Notes: a model not told the origin generated them from the sequence alone. A stretch of DNA of 64,000 nucleotides from Agrilactobacillus composti DSM 18527 = JCM 14202 (GCF_001436375.1 NZ_AZGA01000057.1:191155-255154), one strand, 5' to 3'; counted from the first letter of the stretch, positions 49,693 through 58,350 are shown. Translations and numbers: made by a program.

Positions 49693-49881
49693 GAAAATAC
49701 TGGTTCGCAACTAGACTGCTGGTGTCTAGTTGGCAAAGTTAAGAATCTTGGCTTTGCGGCTTAGACACGGACTGACCGGAAGTCGTCCGCATCTAAGATC
49801 AATACGGACGCTATCTAAAGCTGCTAAAACCAAAGTTTGTTTGAATGTTTGTCCGTAATTGTCGCATATCTAAGATTCCTT
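49693..49881 (-). ncRNA. Candidate riboswitch or structured leader RNA
   Basis: Minus-strand helices: P1 GAATCTT (49878-49872) with AAGATTC (49749-49743); P2 TACGGAC with GTCCGTA (49857-49851 with 49809-49803); P3 CTTAGATGCGGAC (49797-49785) with GTCCGTGTCTAAG (49772-49760), 13 bp including two G-U pairs. P2 and P3 lie inside P1, giving a three-way junction. A switching helix (CAACTAGAC 49732-49724 with GTCTAGTTG 49716-49708) shares its arm sequence with the terminator, so antitermination by strand exchange is possible. No T-box, TPP, SAM, FMN, lysine or purine motif was recognised. Confidence 0.6.
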
Positions 49882-49987
49882 TCCGTAATTTAATATTCTC
49901 TAATTAAAACATAATTTTTCAACGTCGTCAAGGTAAGGGCTAAATTTCGAAAATTTGTCGACAAGCTTTTTTAATGTCCCATCGATT

Positions 49988-50029
49988 CTATTTGCGACGT
50001 CATTTATGGTGAAATGACGTCGCAAATAG
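49988..50029. repeat. Long inverted repeat downstream of the Fic gene
   Basis: TATTTGCGACGTCATTT and AAATGACGTCGCAAATA, a perfect 17-bp helix with a 6-base loop, 11 bp beyond the Fic stop. It shares TGACGTCG-AAAT with the palindrome upstream of the same gene (51109-51132). No U run follows on the minus strand, so it may be an operator as well as a stem. Confidence 0.6.
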
Positions 50030-50039
50030 AAAAATAACA

Positions 50040-51089
50040 TCAAAACTTCAAGGCATACTTAGTGGCTCTTCCCTGCCCCAGCTTCTCAATTTTGCCTTGG
50101 GTCATCAAGGTACGCAGGCCGCGCTCAATTGTCGTCTGACTGTAATTTGGAATCAAGGCCATCAGATCCCGTTTAGACAGGGGCCGTAACTCAGCTTGTA
50201 GGGCATTTTCAATCAAGGTAGGGGCTGTTGTTTTCCTGGTTTCAGTTGGATTAACCCGTTGACTTAACTGCCGATAAGCCTGTAGTACCACACTTAAGAA
50301 ATAATTTAAAAAAGGTTGATAATCATTGGTTTGCTCAGCCCAGCCCACTGAACTAGCCTTTAAAGTTTCGTAGTAATTCGCCTTCGTCCGTTCAACTAAG
50401 GCCTCTAGACTAATATAGCGGCCAATATCATAACCCGATTGATATAAAACCAATAACATCAACAGTCGGGACATCCGGCCATTGCCATCCCGAAATGGGT
50501 GAATTGAGACAAAATCAAAAACAAACGCCCCACAAATGAGTAACAGTGGCAAGTCTTCAGCCTGATGTGCTGCTTGATAGGCTTGGCAAAGTTCGGTGAT
50601 CAACGGGGGTGTCATCACAGCTGAGGCCGGGGTAAACCGAACTTCAGCCGTGCCGTCAGAAAATTGCGTGATGATTTGGTTATCACTATCTTTAAAATGG
50701 CCCCCCCACCGGCTGGCTGTGAAGCTAAACAGCCGCTTATGCAAAGCCAATATTGAGTTACTGGTGATCGGTATATAAGCATGGTTTTGATGAATCAAAT
50801 CCAGCACATCCCGATAACCAGAAATTTCTTCTTCACTCCGATTATGTGGGGTCGTCTTTTTGGCAACCAATTGGCGCAGGCGGGTATCGCTGGTAAAAAC
50901 CCCCTCGATCCGGTTTGACGCATCTGTACTTTGAATTTTAGCAACCTCAATCAATCGCGCCAAAACTGGGGGCGTCAATTGTTGCACCTGGTGCAATTGT
51001 CCCCGTAATTCGCCGATAGTTTCAATTTTCCTGGCCATCTCCGGTGTGATGGTTAAATCATGCAATGTTTTGTAATCAAAGGGTTTCAT
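50040..51089 (-). CDS. Fic-domain AMP-transferase with C-terminal winged helix
   Basis: A 349-residue protein. The inhibitory helix motif SNRIEGV (about 58-64) supplies the Glu that blocks ATP in class II Fic proteins. The active-site loop HPFRDGNGR starts at His197, intact. The C-terminal 60 residues (LSKRDLMALIPNYSQTTIERGLRTLMTQG) form a winged HTH. Fic enzymes transfer AMP to target hydroxyls. The HTH, plus near-identical palindromes on both sides of the gene, suggest autoregulation. ATG 51089 fits AAGGATGTG; earlier GTG and ATG codons are too close to it. Confidence 0.85.
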   Translation of the reverse strand: MKPFDYKTLHDLTITPEMARKIETIGELRGQLHQVQQLTPPVLARLIEVAKIQSTDASNRIEGVFTSDTRLRQLVAKKTTPHNRSEEEISGYRDVLDLIHQNHAYIPITSNSILALHKRLFSFTASRWGGHFKDSDNQIITQFSDGTAEVRFTPASAVMTPPLITELCQAYQAAHQAEDLPLLLICGAFVFDFVSIHPFRDGNGRMSRLLMLLVLYQSGYDIGRYISLEALVERTKANYYETLKASSVGWAEQTNDYQPFLNYFLSVVLQAYRQLSQRVNPTETRKTTAPTLIENALQAELRPLSKRDLMALIPNYSQTTIERGLRTLMTQGKIEKLGQGRATKYALKF

Positions 51090-51108
51090 AGTCATCACAT
51101 CCTTTTCT

Positions 51109-51132
51109 ACGTCATTTTATCAAAAATGACGT
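51109..51132. promoter_or_regulatory. Palindromic operator candidate upstream of the Fic gene
   Basis: ACGTCATTTT-ATCA-AAAATGACGT, a perfect 10-bp inverted repeat, 20 bp before the start codon. It shares its core with the inverted repeat beyond the gene (49988-50029). Confidence 0.55.
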
Positions 51133-51151
51133 CGTAAATCCATTAACGACC

Positions 51152-51187
51152 CCGCAAAAAAAGAGCGCACCTGACAAATGCGCTCTC
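51152..51187 (-). terminator. Terminator of the menE transcript or of the candidate small RNA
   Basis: GAGCGCA and TGCGCTC pair on the minus strand, then T7. Confidence 0.85.
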
Positions 51188-51318
51188 GGGGTTTGGGACG
51201 GCTGCACCCGTCCAATTGTGATGCTGTTACAATGTGGGGAATAGGGGAGAAGATGCATCGATCATGCATATCGGAAGGACCGCAATTATTGATGAACATC
51301 TCCATGCCATGAGTATGC
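51156..51318 (-). ncRNA. Candidate small RNA or long 3' UTR downstream of menE
   Basis: Between menE and the Fic gene is 230 bp without a good ORF (the frame here runs through the terminator). On the minus strand a consensus -35 TTGACA lies near 51348-51343, with TATGGC 17 bp on. Hairpins follow: ATGCATGATCGATGCAT (around 51260) and GGACGG-GTGCAG-CCGTCC (near 51205-51220), then the strong terminator. This is the layout of an independent RNA of about 160 nt. Not matched to a known family; 6S RNA was considered and not supported. Confidence 0.4.
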
Positions 51319-51385
51319 CATAAAATCCTCATAAAATACTGTCAAGATTTCACAAAGATAACTTACTTTTTGAAAGTAAATTACC

Positions 51386-52858
51386 CTACGAGATAACCGG
51401 TAGGCTGGCCAAGTCTAACCGCTTTAAGGCCGCTAGATCCAGCTTGCCATTGCCGGTTTTGGGCAGGTCAGCCACTTGGTAAAAGCGCTTGGGCACTTTA
51501 TAGTGGGCTAATCTGGCCTGGCCAAACTGGCGCAAAGCCGCCGCGGCTAACTGGACGGCTGCCTCCGGTTTGATCAAGGCCACGGGCACTGCCCCCCACT
51601 TGGCATCAATTTGGCCAATAACCGCCACTTGGGCGACCCCAGGAAAGGCGCTGTACACCGCCGTGATCTCGTTGGGAAAAATATTTTCGCCCCCGGAGAT
51701 AAACATGGTGTCTAAGCGCCCCTTGATATATAAAAAGCCAGCCTCATCTAAATAACCCACATCCCCGGTCTTAAACCAGCCTGCCGCCGTGAATTTAGCT
51801 TGGTAGGCCGCCGGTTGATGTAAATAGCCCGGGGCTAACGTGGGACTCTTGAGCAAAATTTCCCCAGGGGTCTGGGGATGGGCACTATCAATGGCCAAGT
51901 CCACGGGAAATAGGGCCTTGCCTGCCGAGCAAATGTGGTTGGGGGCATCGGCAAAACTTAATGCCACCACATTGGAAGCTGTCTCCGTCATGCCGTAGGA
52001 TTGCACCACGGGAATCCCCCGCTGGACACAGCGTTCTAACGTCTGGGGATCAATGGGACCCCCACCCAAAAATAGACATTTAAAGTGGGGATTGTAGTGA
52101 GCGCCTGCTGGGAGGTGCGCCAACAATTGTTGCAGCATATAGGGCACCACTGACACAATGGTTCCCTGTTGGTCCACCAAGATCTGGTTGATGTGTACTG
52201 GGTCAAATTTCGGCTCCAGATAGACCCCTAAGCCATAAATCAAACTACGCAGGAGTATCGACAAGCCGCTGATGTGAAACAACGGTACGGCACAAACCCA
52301 AGCATCGTCACTGGTGAGTTTGAAATTCAAACCCGTGCCAATGGCCGAATAAAAGTGATTGCCAAAGGTCTGTAAAACCCCCTTAGGCGTCCCCGTGGAA
52401 CCGGAGGTATACATCACATCGGCCACCTGGTGGTTATTAAATTCGGCCACCGGGGTAAAGGATGCCCTAGGTCCCTGGGCCAATTGCGGGTAACTCAAGA
52501 TTGGTCCTGGCAAGTGTGCCAAGGTTCCTGGCCAATCCGGCAAACTATCATCCACCAATAAAACAGCGGGCTGAGCGTCTTTAAGCTGGGTGGTTAATTC
52601 TGCCGGGGCCAAGCGAAAATTGAACAGGGCAATGGGCCGCCCCAATTGCCAACAGGCTAAAATCAGCGTGTAAGTGGCCAGGGTATTGGCCCCTAAAATA
52701 CCCACGGGTGCCTTGGGGGGCAGGGACAAGCCCTGTAATTTCTCGCTCCAAGTATCCGCTTGGGCTTTTAAGTCCGCAAAACTATACTGGGCGCCTTGAT
52801 AATAAAGGGCGGTTTTGCCACCGGAAAGTAACACCCGTTTTTGCAGCCAGTTTTGCAT
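51386..52858 (-). CDS. menE: o-Succinylbenzoate--CoA ligase
   Basis: A 490-residue acyl-CoA synthetase (ANL family) that activates o-succinylbenzoate in the menaquinone/DHNA pathway. The phosphate loop is MYTSGSTGTPKGVLQTF, the A5 region is SYGMTETASN, the hinge region is YLDEAGFLYIKGRLDTMFISGGENIFPNEI and the catalytic Lys lies near the end in KTGNGKLDLAAL. The menB gene directly upstream (17 bp gap) makes MenE the best call among ANL ligases. GGCAGCGTAG is a weak Shine-Dalgarno before ATG 52858. Confidence 0.88.
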   Translation of the reverse strand: MQNWLQKRVLLSGGKTALYYQGAQYSFADLKAQADTWSEKLQGLSLPPKAPVGILGANTLATYTLILACWQLGRPIALFNFRLAPAELTTQLKDAQPAVLLVDDSLPDWPGTLAHLPGPILSYPQLAQGPRASFTPVAEFNNHQVADVMYTSGSTGTPKGVLQTFGNHFYSAIGTGLNFKLTSDDAWVCAVPLFHISGLSILLRSLIYGLGVYLEPKFDPVHINQILVDQQGTIVSVVPYMLQQLLAHLPAGAHYNPHFKCLFLGGGPIDPQTLERCVQRGIPVVQSYGMTETASNVVALSFADAPNHICSAGKALFPVDLAIDSAHPQTPGEILLKSPTLAPGYLHQPAAYQAKFTAAGWFKTGDVGYLDEAGFLYIKGRLDTMFISGGENIFPNEITAVYSAFPGVAQVAVIGQIDAKWGAVPVALIKPEAAVQLAAAALRQFGQARLAHYKVPKRFYQVADLPKTGNGKLDLAALKRLDLASLPVIS

Positions 52859-52874
52859 CTACGCTGCCTTCTTT

Positions 52875-53702
52875 CTAAGGGAATTTCGGAAACTTGTCAA
52901 AGTCAGGATCCCGCTTTTCATTAAAGGCATCCCGGCCTTCTTTGCCCTCATCGGTGGTGTAAAAGAGCATGGTGGCATCCCCGCCCAATTGTTGCAAGCC
53001 AGCTAACCCATCGGTATCGGCGTTCATCGCCGCTTTGATCAAACGCAAAGCGGTGGGTGAGCGCTTGAGGATGGTGCGACACCAGTCAATGGTCACTTTT
53101 TCCACATCGGCTAGCGGCACGACTTTGTTGATCCAGTTCATGTTATAAGCTTCTTCAGCGGTGTAAAATTCGTTTAAGAACCAGACTTCCTTGGCCCGCT
53201 TGTGGCCGATGACCCGGGCTAAATAACCCGAACCATAGCCCGCGTCAAAACTGCCGACTTTCGGCCCAGTTTGGCCAAACTTGGCGTTGTCAGCGGCGAT
53301 GGTCAAATCACAAATCAATTGTAAAATATTGCCGCCCCCCACAGACCAGCCTTTGACCATGGCAATGACTGGCTTGGGAATCACGCGAATCAAGCGTTGT
53401 AAGTCTAAAACATTCAAGCGGGCGATATGGTCCGGACCCACGTAACCGCCGTTACCCCGGACAGTTTGGTCGCCCCCCGAAGAAAAGGCCCGATCCCCAT
53501 AACCCGTTAGAATAATCACGCCAATGGACGCATCGTCGCGACAAATATTGAAAGCCTCAATCATTTCCTGTACAGTAACCGGTGTAAAGGCATTGAGATG
53601 TTCCGGGCGGTTCATGGTAATCTTAGCGATTTTATCCATGCGCTCAAAAATAATCTCCGAATAATCCTTGACCTTGGTCCAATGAAACGTTTCTTCAGCC
53701 AT
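52875..53702 (-). CDS. menB: 1,4-Dihydroxy-2-naphthoyl-CoA synthase
   Basis: A 275-residue crotonase-fold enzyme that closes the naphthoquinone ring. [17 protein letters not shown] is the MenB-specific segment, with [21 protein letters not shown] and the [15 protein letters not shown] signature including the catalytic Asp and Tyr. The C-terminus [16 protein letters not shown] is typical. ATG 53702 with AAAAAGAGGTTACAT is the start; the long open frame upstream runs into the divergent thioesterase gene. In an operon with menE. Confidence 0.93.
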   Translation of the reverse strand: MAEETFHWTKVKDYSEIIFERMDKIAKITMNRPEHLNAFTPVTVQEMIEAFNICRDDASIGVIILTGYGDRAFSSGGDQTVRGNGGYVGPDHIARLNVLDLQRLIRVIPKPVIAMVKGWSVGGGNILQLICDLTIAADNAKFGQTGPKVGSFDAGYGSGYLARVIGHKRAKEVWFLNEFYTAEEAYNMNWINKVVPLADVEKVTIDWCRTILKRSPTALRLIKAAMNADTDGLAGLQQLGGDATMLFYTTDEGKEGRDAFNEKRDPDFDKFPKFP

Positions 53703-53745
53703 ATATGTAACCTCTTTTTCTAAATTTAATATAGGAGTTGGTCCA

Positions 53746-54120
53746 ATGAACATTCTAGAGAACTTTGGCATTAAAATCCAGCACCTCGACCCCCAAAAAA
53801 CCGAAATCACCATGGCCGTCACCGATCGCACCAAACAACCCTATGGCCTGCTCCACGGCGGCATGAACAGCGTCTTAGCCGAAACCGCCGCCAGCCTAGC
53901 CGCCAACGCCTACCTTCCCGAGGAAAAAGTCGCAGTAGGTGTCAATATCGAGACCCATCACCTCAAAGCGGTCACCGGGGGGGAATTAAGCGCCCAAGCC
54001 ACCCCGCTGCATTTGGGCCAGCGCCTCATGGTCTATCAAGTGGCCATTCATTTAGTGGGTAACCCTGAGCTGACCAGTATGAGTACCGTGACTTTGACCG
54101 CCCAGCCAGCGCCAAAATAA
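53746..54120 (+). CDS. menI: Hotdog-fold thioesterase, probable DHNA-CoA thioesterase
   Basis: A 124-residue PaaI/YdiI-type thioesterase. The active-site helix reads [21 protein letters not shown] and the C-terminal [13 protein letters not shown] strand is typical. It would release 1,4-dihydroxy-2-naphthoate from its CoA ester, the step after MenB. It is divergent from menB, 43 bp apart, which supports this role; other acyl-CoA substrates remain possible. TATAGGAGTTGGTCCA precedes ATG 53746. Confidence 0.8.
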   Translation: MNILENFGIKIQHLDPQKTEITMAVTDRTKQPYGLLHGGMNSVLAETAASLAANAYLPEEKVAVGVNIETHHLKAVTGGELSAQATPLHLGQRLMVYQVAIHLVGNPELTSMSTVTLTAQPAPK

Positions 54121-54127
54121 AGGCAGT

Positions 54128-54168
54128 AAAAAAGCCGCAACATTATACCGGCAAAATGTTGCGGTTTT
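54128..54168 (+). terminator. Terminator of the thioesterase gene
   Basis: CCGCAACATT and AATGTTGCGG, then TTTTGATTTT. Confidence 0.88.
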
Positions 54169-54221
54169 GATTTTACTGTCAATTTAGAAAATGGTAACTT
54201 GTCCTATTGCCCCAGCATGGC

Positions 54222-55443
54222 TTAGTGTCCTTGGGCTGGTCCCTGTTCATCTTGCAATAACCAGTCAACAATATTGATTACCGGAATACCGGCAATATCA
54301 TGCACATCATAGTAACGTTGTGTAATCAGGATTTTTTGATAATTATCCGGGATATGCAATAAGTTATCTGTTTCATGAGTGTTATGGGGTATTTCATAGG
54401 TGACTTGTACATAAAGAACCTCATCAATCCGGCGGGCGACAAAATCTATTTCAGTCGTATCTAATTTACCGATTGCCACGGTATAACCGCGCCGTAATAA
54501 TTCTAGATAAACAATATTTTCAAGTTGGCCCCCATAATTGCCTGGCCGGCGTCCGATGGCATTACGACGCAACCCTGAATCCACGATGTAGTATTTACCC
54601 GCCGTTTTCAGGTATTCCCGGCCACGAATATCATATTGTCGGCCCTGATAAAATAAAAATGCATCTTTAAGTAAGGTTAAATAGCGGGTGATTGTATGGG
54701 CATTCGTTGGGACACCGGTACTTTTTAGAGTATTTACAATTTTTACCGGCTGAACCAATTGGCCCACATTATCTGCTAGAAAGCCCACCAAAGACTGAAG
54801 TGTTGTGACATCGCGAATGTCGGCGCGCATTGAAACGTCATTTAAAACAATCGTATCAAAAATACCAGATAAAATAGTATCTTTGATCGGTTCAGCCGCC
54901 AAAACTACCGCGGGAAAACCGCCATACTTTTCATATTCTTCAAAGGCCGTATCAACTTGGCGCCCATCAGTTGCAATACCCTTAGCTTCCAGAAACTCTC
55001 GAAAGGAAAATGGATAAATTGGAATCTCCACTCTCCACATAACGGCCACTTAATAGTGTTGCCAGTTCCCCAGATAGCATCTTAGCATTAGAGCCAGTCA
55101 CCACGATATCACAGTCATAACTCACCCGAACACCATTGACGACCCGCTGCCAACCGTCAACCATTTGAATTTCATCTAATAAAATATATAAATGTGCGTC
55201 GTGATGGAGGCGCTCTTGCAACAACTGAAATAACTGATCCTCTGTTTTGACGCTTAGTAAATTAAATGCTTCAAAATTTAAATAAATAATATCATCTGCT
55301 GGGACACCCTGTGTTTTCAAATAGTCCCGATATAATTCTAATAAAATTGACTTGCCAGACCGACGTACACCGGTAATCACTTTAACCATATCGTTATTCA
55401 TTAATTGTACTAACTGTTTTAAATAAAACGGTCGTTGAATCAT
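54222..55443 (-). pseudogene. AAA ATPase with DUF4143 domain, broken by a 7-bp tandem duplication
   Basis: The N-terminal frame (55443-54982) encodes an AAA_14 domain: Walker A TGVRRSGKSILL, Walker B HLYILLDEIQMV, then LLSGRYVE. The C-terminal frame (from about 55040 to 54222) continues IPIYPFSFREFLEAKG and the DUF4143 domain, with RREYLKTAGKYYIVDSGLR-type sequence and a nuclease-like LDTTEIDFVARR. At 55025-55038 the heptamer TCTCCAC is present twice; removing one copy joins the frames as SGRYVEIPIYPF. The family is common in mobile islands, with unknown function. It may be a reversible slippage allele. Confidence 0.85.
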
Positions 55444-55465
55444 AATCTGCTCATCTCCAATAAAA

Positions 55466-55558
55466 GGAAGTATACTTCATTTTTAACACATTTATAGGAT
55501 AAAAGGAAGTATACTTCCTTAAATAGCCTTATTTACCAAAATAAGGAACTATGCTTCC
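55466..55558. repeat. Three copies of a GGAAGTATACTTCC-type palindrome
   Basis: GGAAGTATACTTC at 55466-55478, GGAAGTATACTTCC at 55505-55518 (perfect) and GGAACTATGCTTCC at 55545-55558, spaced about 40 bp apart just upstream of the ATPase gene. Such spacing suits cooperative regulator binding. The 294-bp gap to pucG holds otherwise only the terminator at 55660. Confidence 0.6.
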
Positions 55559-55659
55559 TAGATGTCTGCTTTTCGTAAATTTAAGAGGTACACTTTTCCT
55601 TTACTCAGCACAGTATCAAGGCCAGCGTTTAGATTCAGAACCTCAAAATAAAGGCAACC

Positions 55660-55727
55660 AAAAAAGGCAACATCGCTACTGCTGAGACTCAAAACTGAGT
55701 CATTGCAGCTAAGATGTTGCCTTTTTT
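55660..55727 (-). terminator. Terminator of the pucG/allC transcript
   Basis: AAAAAAGGCAACATC and GATGTTGCCTTTTTT pair, with an inner helix (GAGACTC...GAGTC-type) in the loop. Confidence 0.85.
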
Positions 55728-55737
55728 AAAACACTAT

Positions 55738-56985
55738 TTAAGCGTTGACTTGGCGTAGTTGTGGGGCTGACTTGGGGGCAAATGCGTCCAAAACGGCATC
55801 TAGGCCGGCCTTTAGGTCCACGGGGACGCCAGCTTGCAGTAAGGCTGCGCCAAACAGGGCGATGAACTTCAGGATAAAGGGCTTTTGGGCCACGTATCCC
55901 ATGGTGCCAATACGCCAAATTTTACCCTGGAGACTGCCAAAGGAACTGGAGATTTCCACGCCGAATTGGGCTAATAATTGGCTGCGAAAAGCTTCCCCAT
56001 CCAGGCCAGCAGGGATCTGGACACAGGTCACCATGGGCATTTCGTGGTCGCCGGCCCCATAAATAGTCAACCCTAAAGCACTGAGGGCCGTATTTAGGGC
56101 TTGGTGTACTTGCAAATGCCGGGCATAACGGGCGTCTAGGCCCTCATCAAGAGCCAATCGCAGGCCTTCATGCAAACCGTAAACCGCGGCGGTAGCCTCG
56201 GTATGGTGATTCAAGCGCCGGGGGGACCAGTAGTCTTGTAATTGGGTCAGATCTAAGTAATTGCTGGTGATCAAGGGTGCCGCGCTGAGGTGGTCCTGGC
56301 TGGTACGCACCCCTTGTTCCACCCGTTTGCGCTGGTTGATTTCAGCAGCAAACCGGTCATTAAAGGTGATGGGGGTGATGCCGGCGGGGATCGCCAGGCA
56401 TTTTTGGGCCCCGCCCACGGCCGCATCAATTTGCCACTGGTCCACTAAGACTGGGGTGCCCATATAAGAAGCCACGGCGTCCACCACCAAGAAGCCCCCG
56501 TATTGATGAACCGCGGCCCCAATTTTATCTAAGGGTTGCAGGCGGCCCGTGGAAGTCTCCCCATGGACCATACAGACGACTTTGGGGCGATATTGGTCAA
56601 TAGCCGCGATAATGTCAGCTTGGGCCAGCACGGTCCCCCAGGGAGCACTGACGGTATGGACCACACCGCCGGCACGCTGGGCCAATTCGACAAATAAATC
56701 CCCAAAGCGGCCGATGCTGGGGACTAGAACACTGTCGCCAGGGCAGACGATACTGCTGACCACGGCTTCCAGGCCGGCGCGACTGGTGCCATCCACAGGG
56801 AAGGCCCAGCGGTTCTTGGTGGCGAAACTTTGGCGGATCAAAGCCATGGTGTCGTTCATAATGGCGGTGAAATCCGGGTCAAATTGGCCCAGGATCTGGT
56901 TGCTCATGGCTTGGGATACCCGGGGGTCCACTAAAACGGGGCCGGGGGTCATAATCAGGCGTTGGTTGATTTGTAAACTATCCAT
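55738..56985 (-). CDS. pucG: (S)-Ureidoglycine--glyoxylate aminotransferase (class V, PucG-like)
   Basis: A 415-residue PLP enzyme of the alanine/serine-glyoxylate aminotransferase group. The start RLIMTPGPVLVDPRVSQAM and the substrate loop are typical, MVHGETSTGRLQPL follows, and the PLP Lys lies in GGAQKCLAIPAG. Position next to allantoate amidohydrolase supports the PucG role: ureidoglycine plus glyoxylate to oxalurate plus glycine. AAAGGAGCGAAAATAG precedes ATG 56985. Alanine-glyoxylate aminotransferase is the alternative. Confidence 0.85.
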   Translation of the reverse strand: MDSLQINQRLIMTPGPVLVDPRVSQAMSNQILGQFDPDFTAIMNDTMALIRQSFATKNRWAFPVDGTSRAGLEAVVSSIVCPGDSVLVPSIGRFGDLFVELAQRAGGVVHTVSAPWGTVLAQADIIAAIDQYRPKVVCMVHGETSTGRLQPLDKIGAAVHQYGGFLVVDAVASYMGTPVLVDQWQIDAAVGGAQKCLAIPAGITPITFNDRFAAEINQRKRVEQGVRTSQDHLSAAPLITSNYLDLTQLQDYWSPRRLNHHTEATAAVYGLHEGLRLALDEGLDARYARHLQVHQALNTALSALGLTIYGAGDHEMPMVTCVQIPAGLDGEAFRSQLLAQFGVEISSSFGSLQGKIWRIGTMGYVAQKPFILKFIALFGAALLQAGVPVDLKAGLDAVLDAFAPKSAPQLRQVNA

Positions 56986-57014
56986 CTATTTTCGCTCCTT
57001 TAAGACATTTGAGT

Positions 57015-58226
57015 TTAATAACATTCGTGATATAACTGGGCCTTTAACATGGCCACCCCGGCCTCTAAGGCAGCGGGGGCTGTGTATTCGGCGGGGGCGT
57101 GGCTAATACCGCCGCGACTGGGCACGAATAACATGGCTGTGGGCACTTTTAAGTTCATGATTTGGGTATCATGGCCGGCGCCGGATGGCAAAGTCAGGTA
57201 TTGGTAGCCTTGCTGGGTGAGCAGGCTTTCAAATTGGCGGACTAACCTCGGGTCCATCACCGCTGGGCGGGAATCCATCCAGCAATCTACGGTGCCGGAG
57301 ACTGGGGCTGAGTCAGCCACCATTTGGCGCATTTTGGCTTCAAATTCATCCACCACCGTTTTTTGGGGATGGCGGATGTCCACGGAAAACACGGCTTGGC
57401 CGGGGATGACATTAGAGGACCCCGGGGTGACGCTGATTTCCCCCACGGTAAAGACGAAGGGTTCCCCAATTTTTTGGGCCAGGTCGTCTAATTGGACGAT
57501 CAAACGGGCGGCAGCTTTTAGGGCATCCCGGCGCAAATGTTGGGGCGTGGTGCCGGCATGGTTGGCTTGGCCGGTCAAGGTGATGGTGAAACGCTTTTGC
57601 TCACAGATAGCTGACACCACCCCCAGGGGATAGCCGGCTTCTTCTAACACAGGGCCCTGTTCAATATGTAGCTCTAACCATTCCTTTGGTAAAGGTTGTT
57701 CGGCCAGGGGAAAATTCCCGGTCAATTGAGCCACGGCTTGGCGGCGGGCGGTATCAAAACTGATGCCCTGGGCGTCTTTTAAGTCTGGGGCCACATCCCC
57801 CACTTGGGCGTAATGCCTAGATCCAGAAAAGCTCACGGGAAAACGGCTGCCCTCTTCTTCACTAAAAGCCACGGCGGTCATGGTGTGCTTAGGCTGGCCA
57901 AATTCAGCCACCAGCTGGGTCATGGCTAACTTGGCTGCCACTACCCCGTAAGCCCCATCGTAGATGCCCCCCTGTTGGACGGTGTCGATATGGGACCCGG
58001 CGGCAATCACCGTCTGGTCCACCCCGGGATAAGTCATAAAGCCATTGCCCATGGCATCGATATGAACCTGCATCCCTTGGGCGGCGGCTGTTTTCAAGGT
58101 ATAGGTCATGGCATCCACCCAGGCTTGGTCATACACCAAGCGGGTCACGCCCCCATTGGCCAGGCCGCCAAATTGGCCCAATTCTGTTAATAATTGGATC
58201 GCTGTTTGCTCAACAACTTGTGTCAT
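57015..58226 (-). CDS. allC: Allantoate amidohydrolase (M20 family)
   Basis: A 403-residue metallohydrolase. The metal ligands lie in AAGSHIDTVQQGGIYDGAYG (His and Asp), AFSEEEGSRFP (Glu) and LELHIEQGPVLE (His); PSGAGHDTQIM holds the last His. The pattern AFSEEEGSRF and HIEQGP defines the allantoate amidohydrolase / N-carbamoyl-amino-acid hydrolase subfamily. Context decides for allantoate: it yields ureidoglycine, CO2 and ammonia for PucG. AAAAGGAGCTGGTATTTT precedes ATG 58226; 29 bp separate it from pucG. Confidence 0.88.
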   Translation of the reverse strand: MTQVVEQTAIQLLTELGQFGGLANGGVTRLVYDQAWVDAMTYTLKTAAAQGMQVHIDAMGNGFMTYPGVDQTVIAAGSHIDTVQQGGIYDGAYGVVAAKLAMTQLVAEFGQPKHTMTAVAFSEEEGSRFPVSFSGSRHYAQVGDVAPDLKDAQGISFDTARRQAVAQLTGNFPLAEQPLPKEWLELHIEQGPVLEEAGYPLGVVSAICEQKRFTITLTGQANHAGTTPQHLRRDALKAAARLIVQLDDLAQKIGEPFVFTVGEISVTPGSSNVIPGQAVFSVDIRHPQKTVVDEFEAKMRQMVADSAPVSGTVDCWMDSRPAVMDPRLVRQFESLLTQQGYQYLTLPSGAGHDTQIMNLKVPTAMLFVPSRGGISHAPAEYTAPAALEAGVAMLKAQLYHECY

Positions 58227-58350
58227 AAAATACCAGCTCCTTTTGATAAGTTAAATATTAAAGGAAAATTAGAAAAAATCATTGTTCAGTTTGCACAAAA
58301 GCTGTAAAATAACTAGACAAAATAACAATCTGTCCAAAGAAGGTGCATCT

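Noticed and set aside
49672..49905. T-box riboswitch
   Set aside because: The leader has helices and a terminator, but the conserved T-box bulge (TGGNACCGCG-like) is missing.
51120..51332. 70-codon ORF on the minus strand between menE and the Fic gene
   Set aside because: It runs through a strong terminator hairpin and has no protein-like composition; a structured RNA or 3' UTR explains the stretch better.
51150..51348. 6S RNA
   Set aside because: The fold shows separate short hairpins, not one long rod with a central open bubble.
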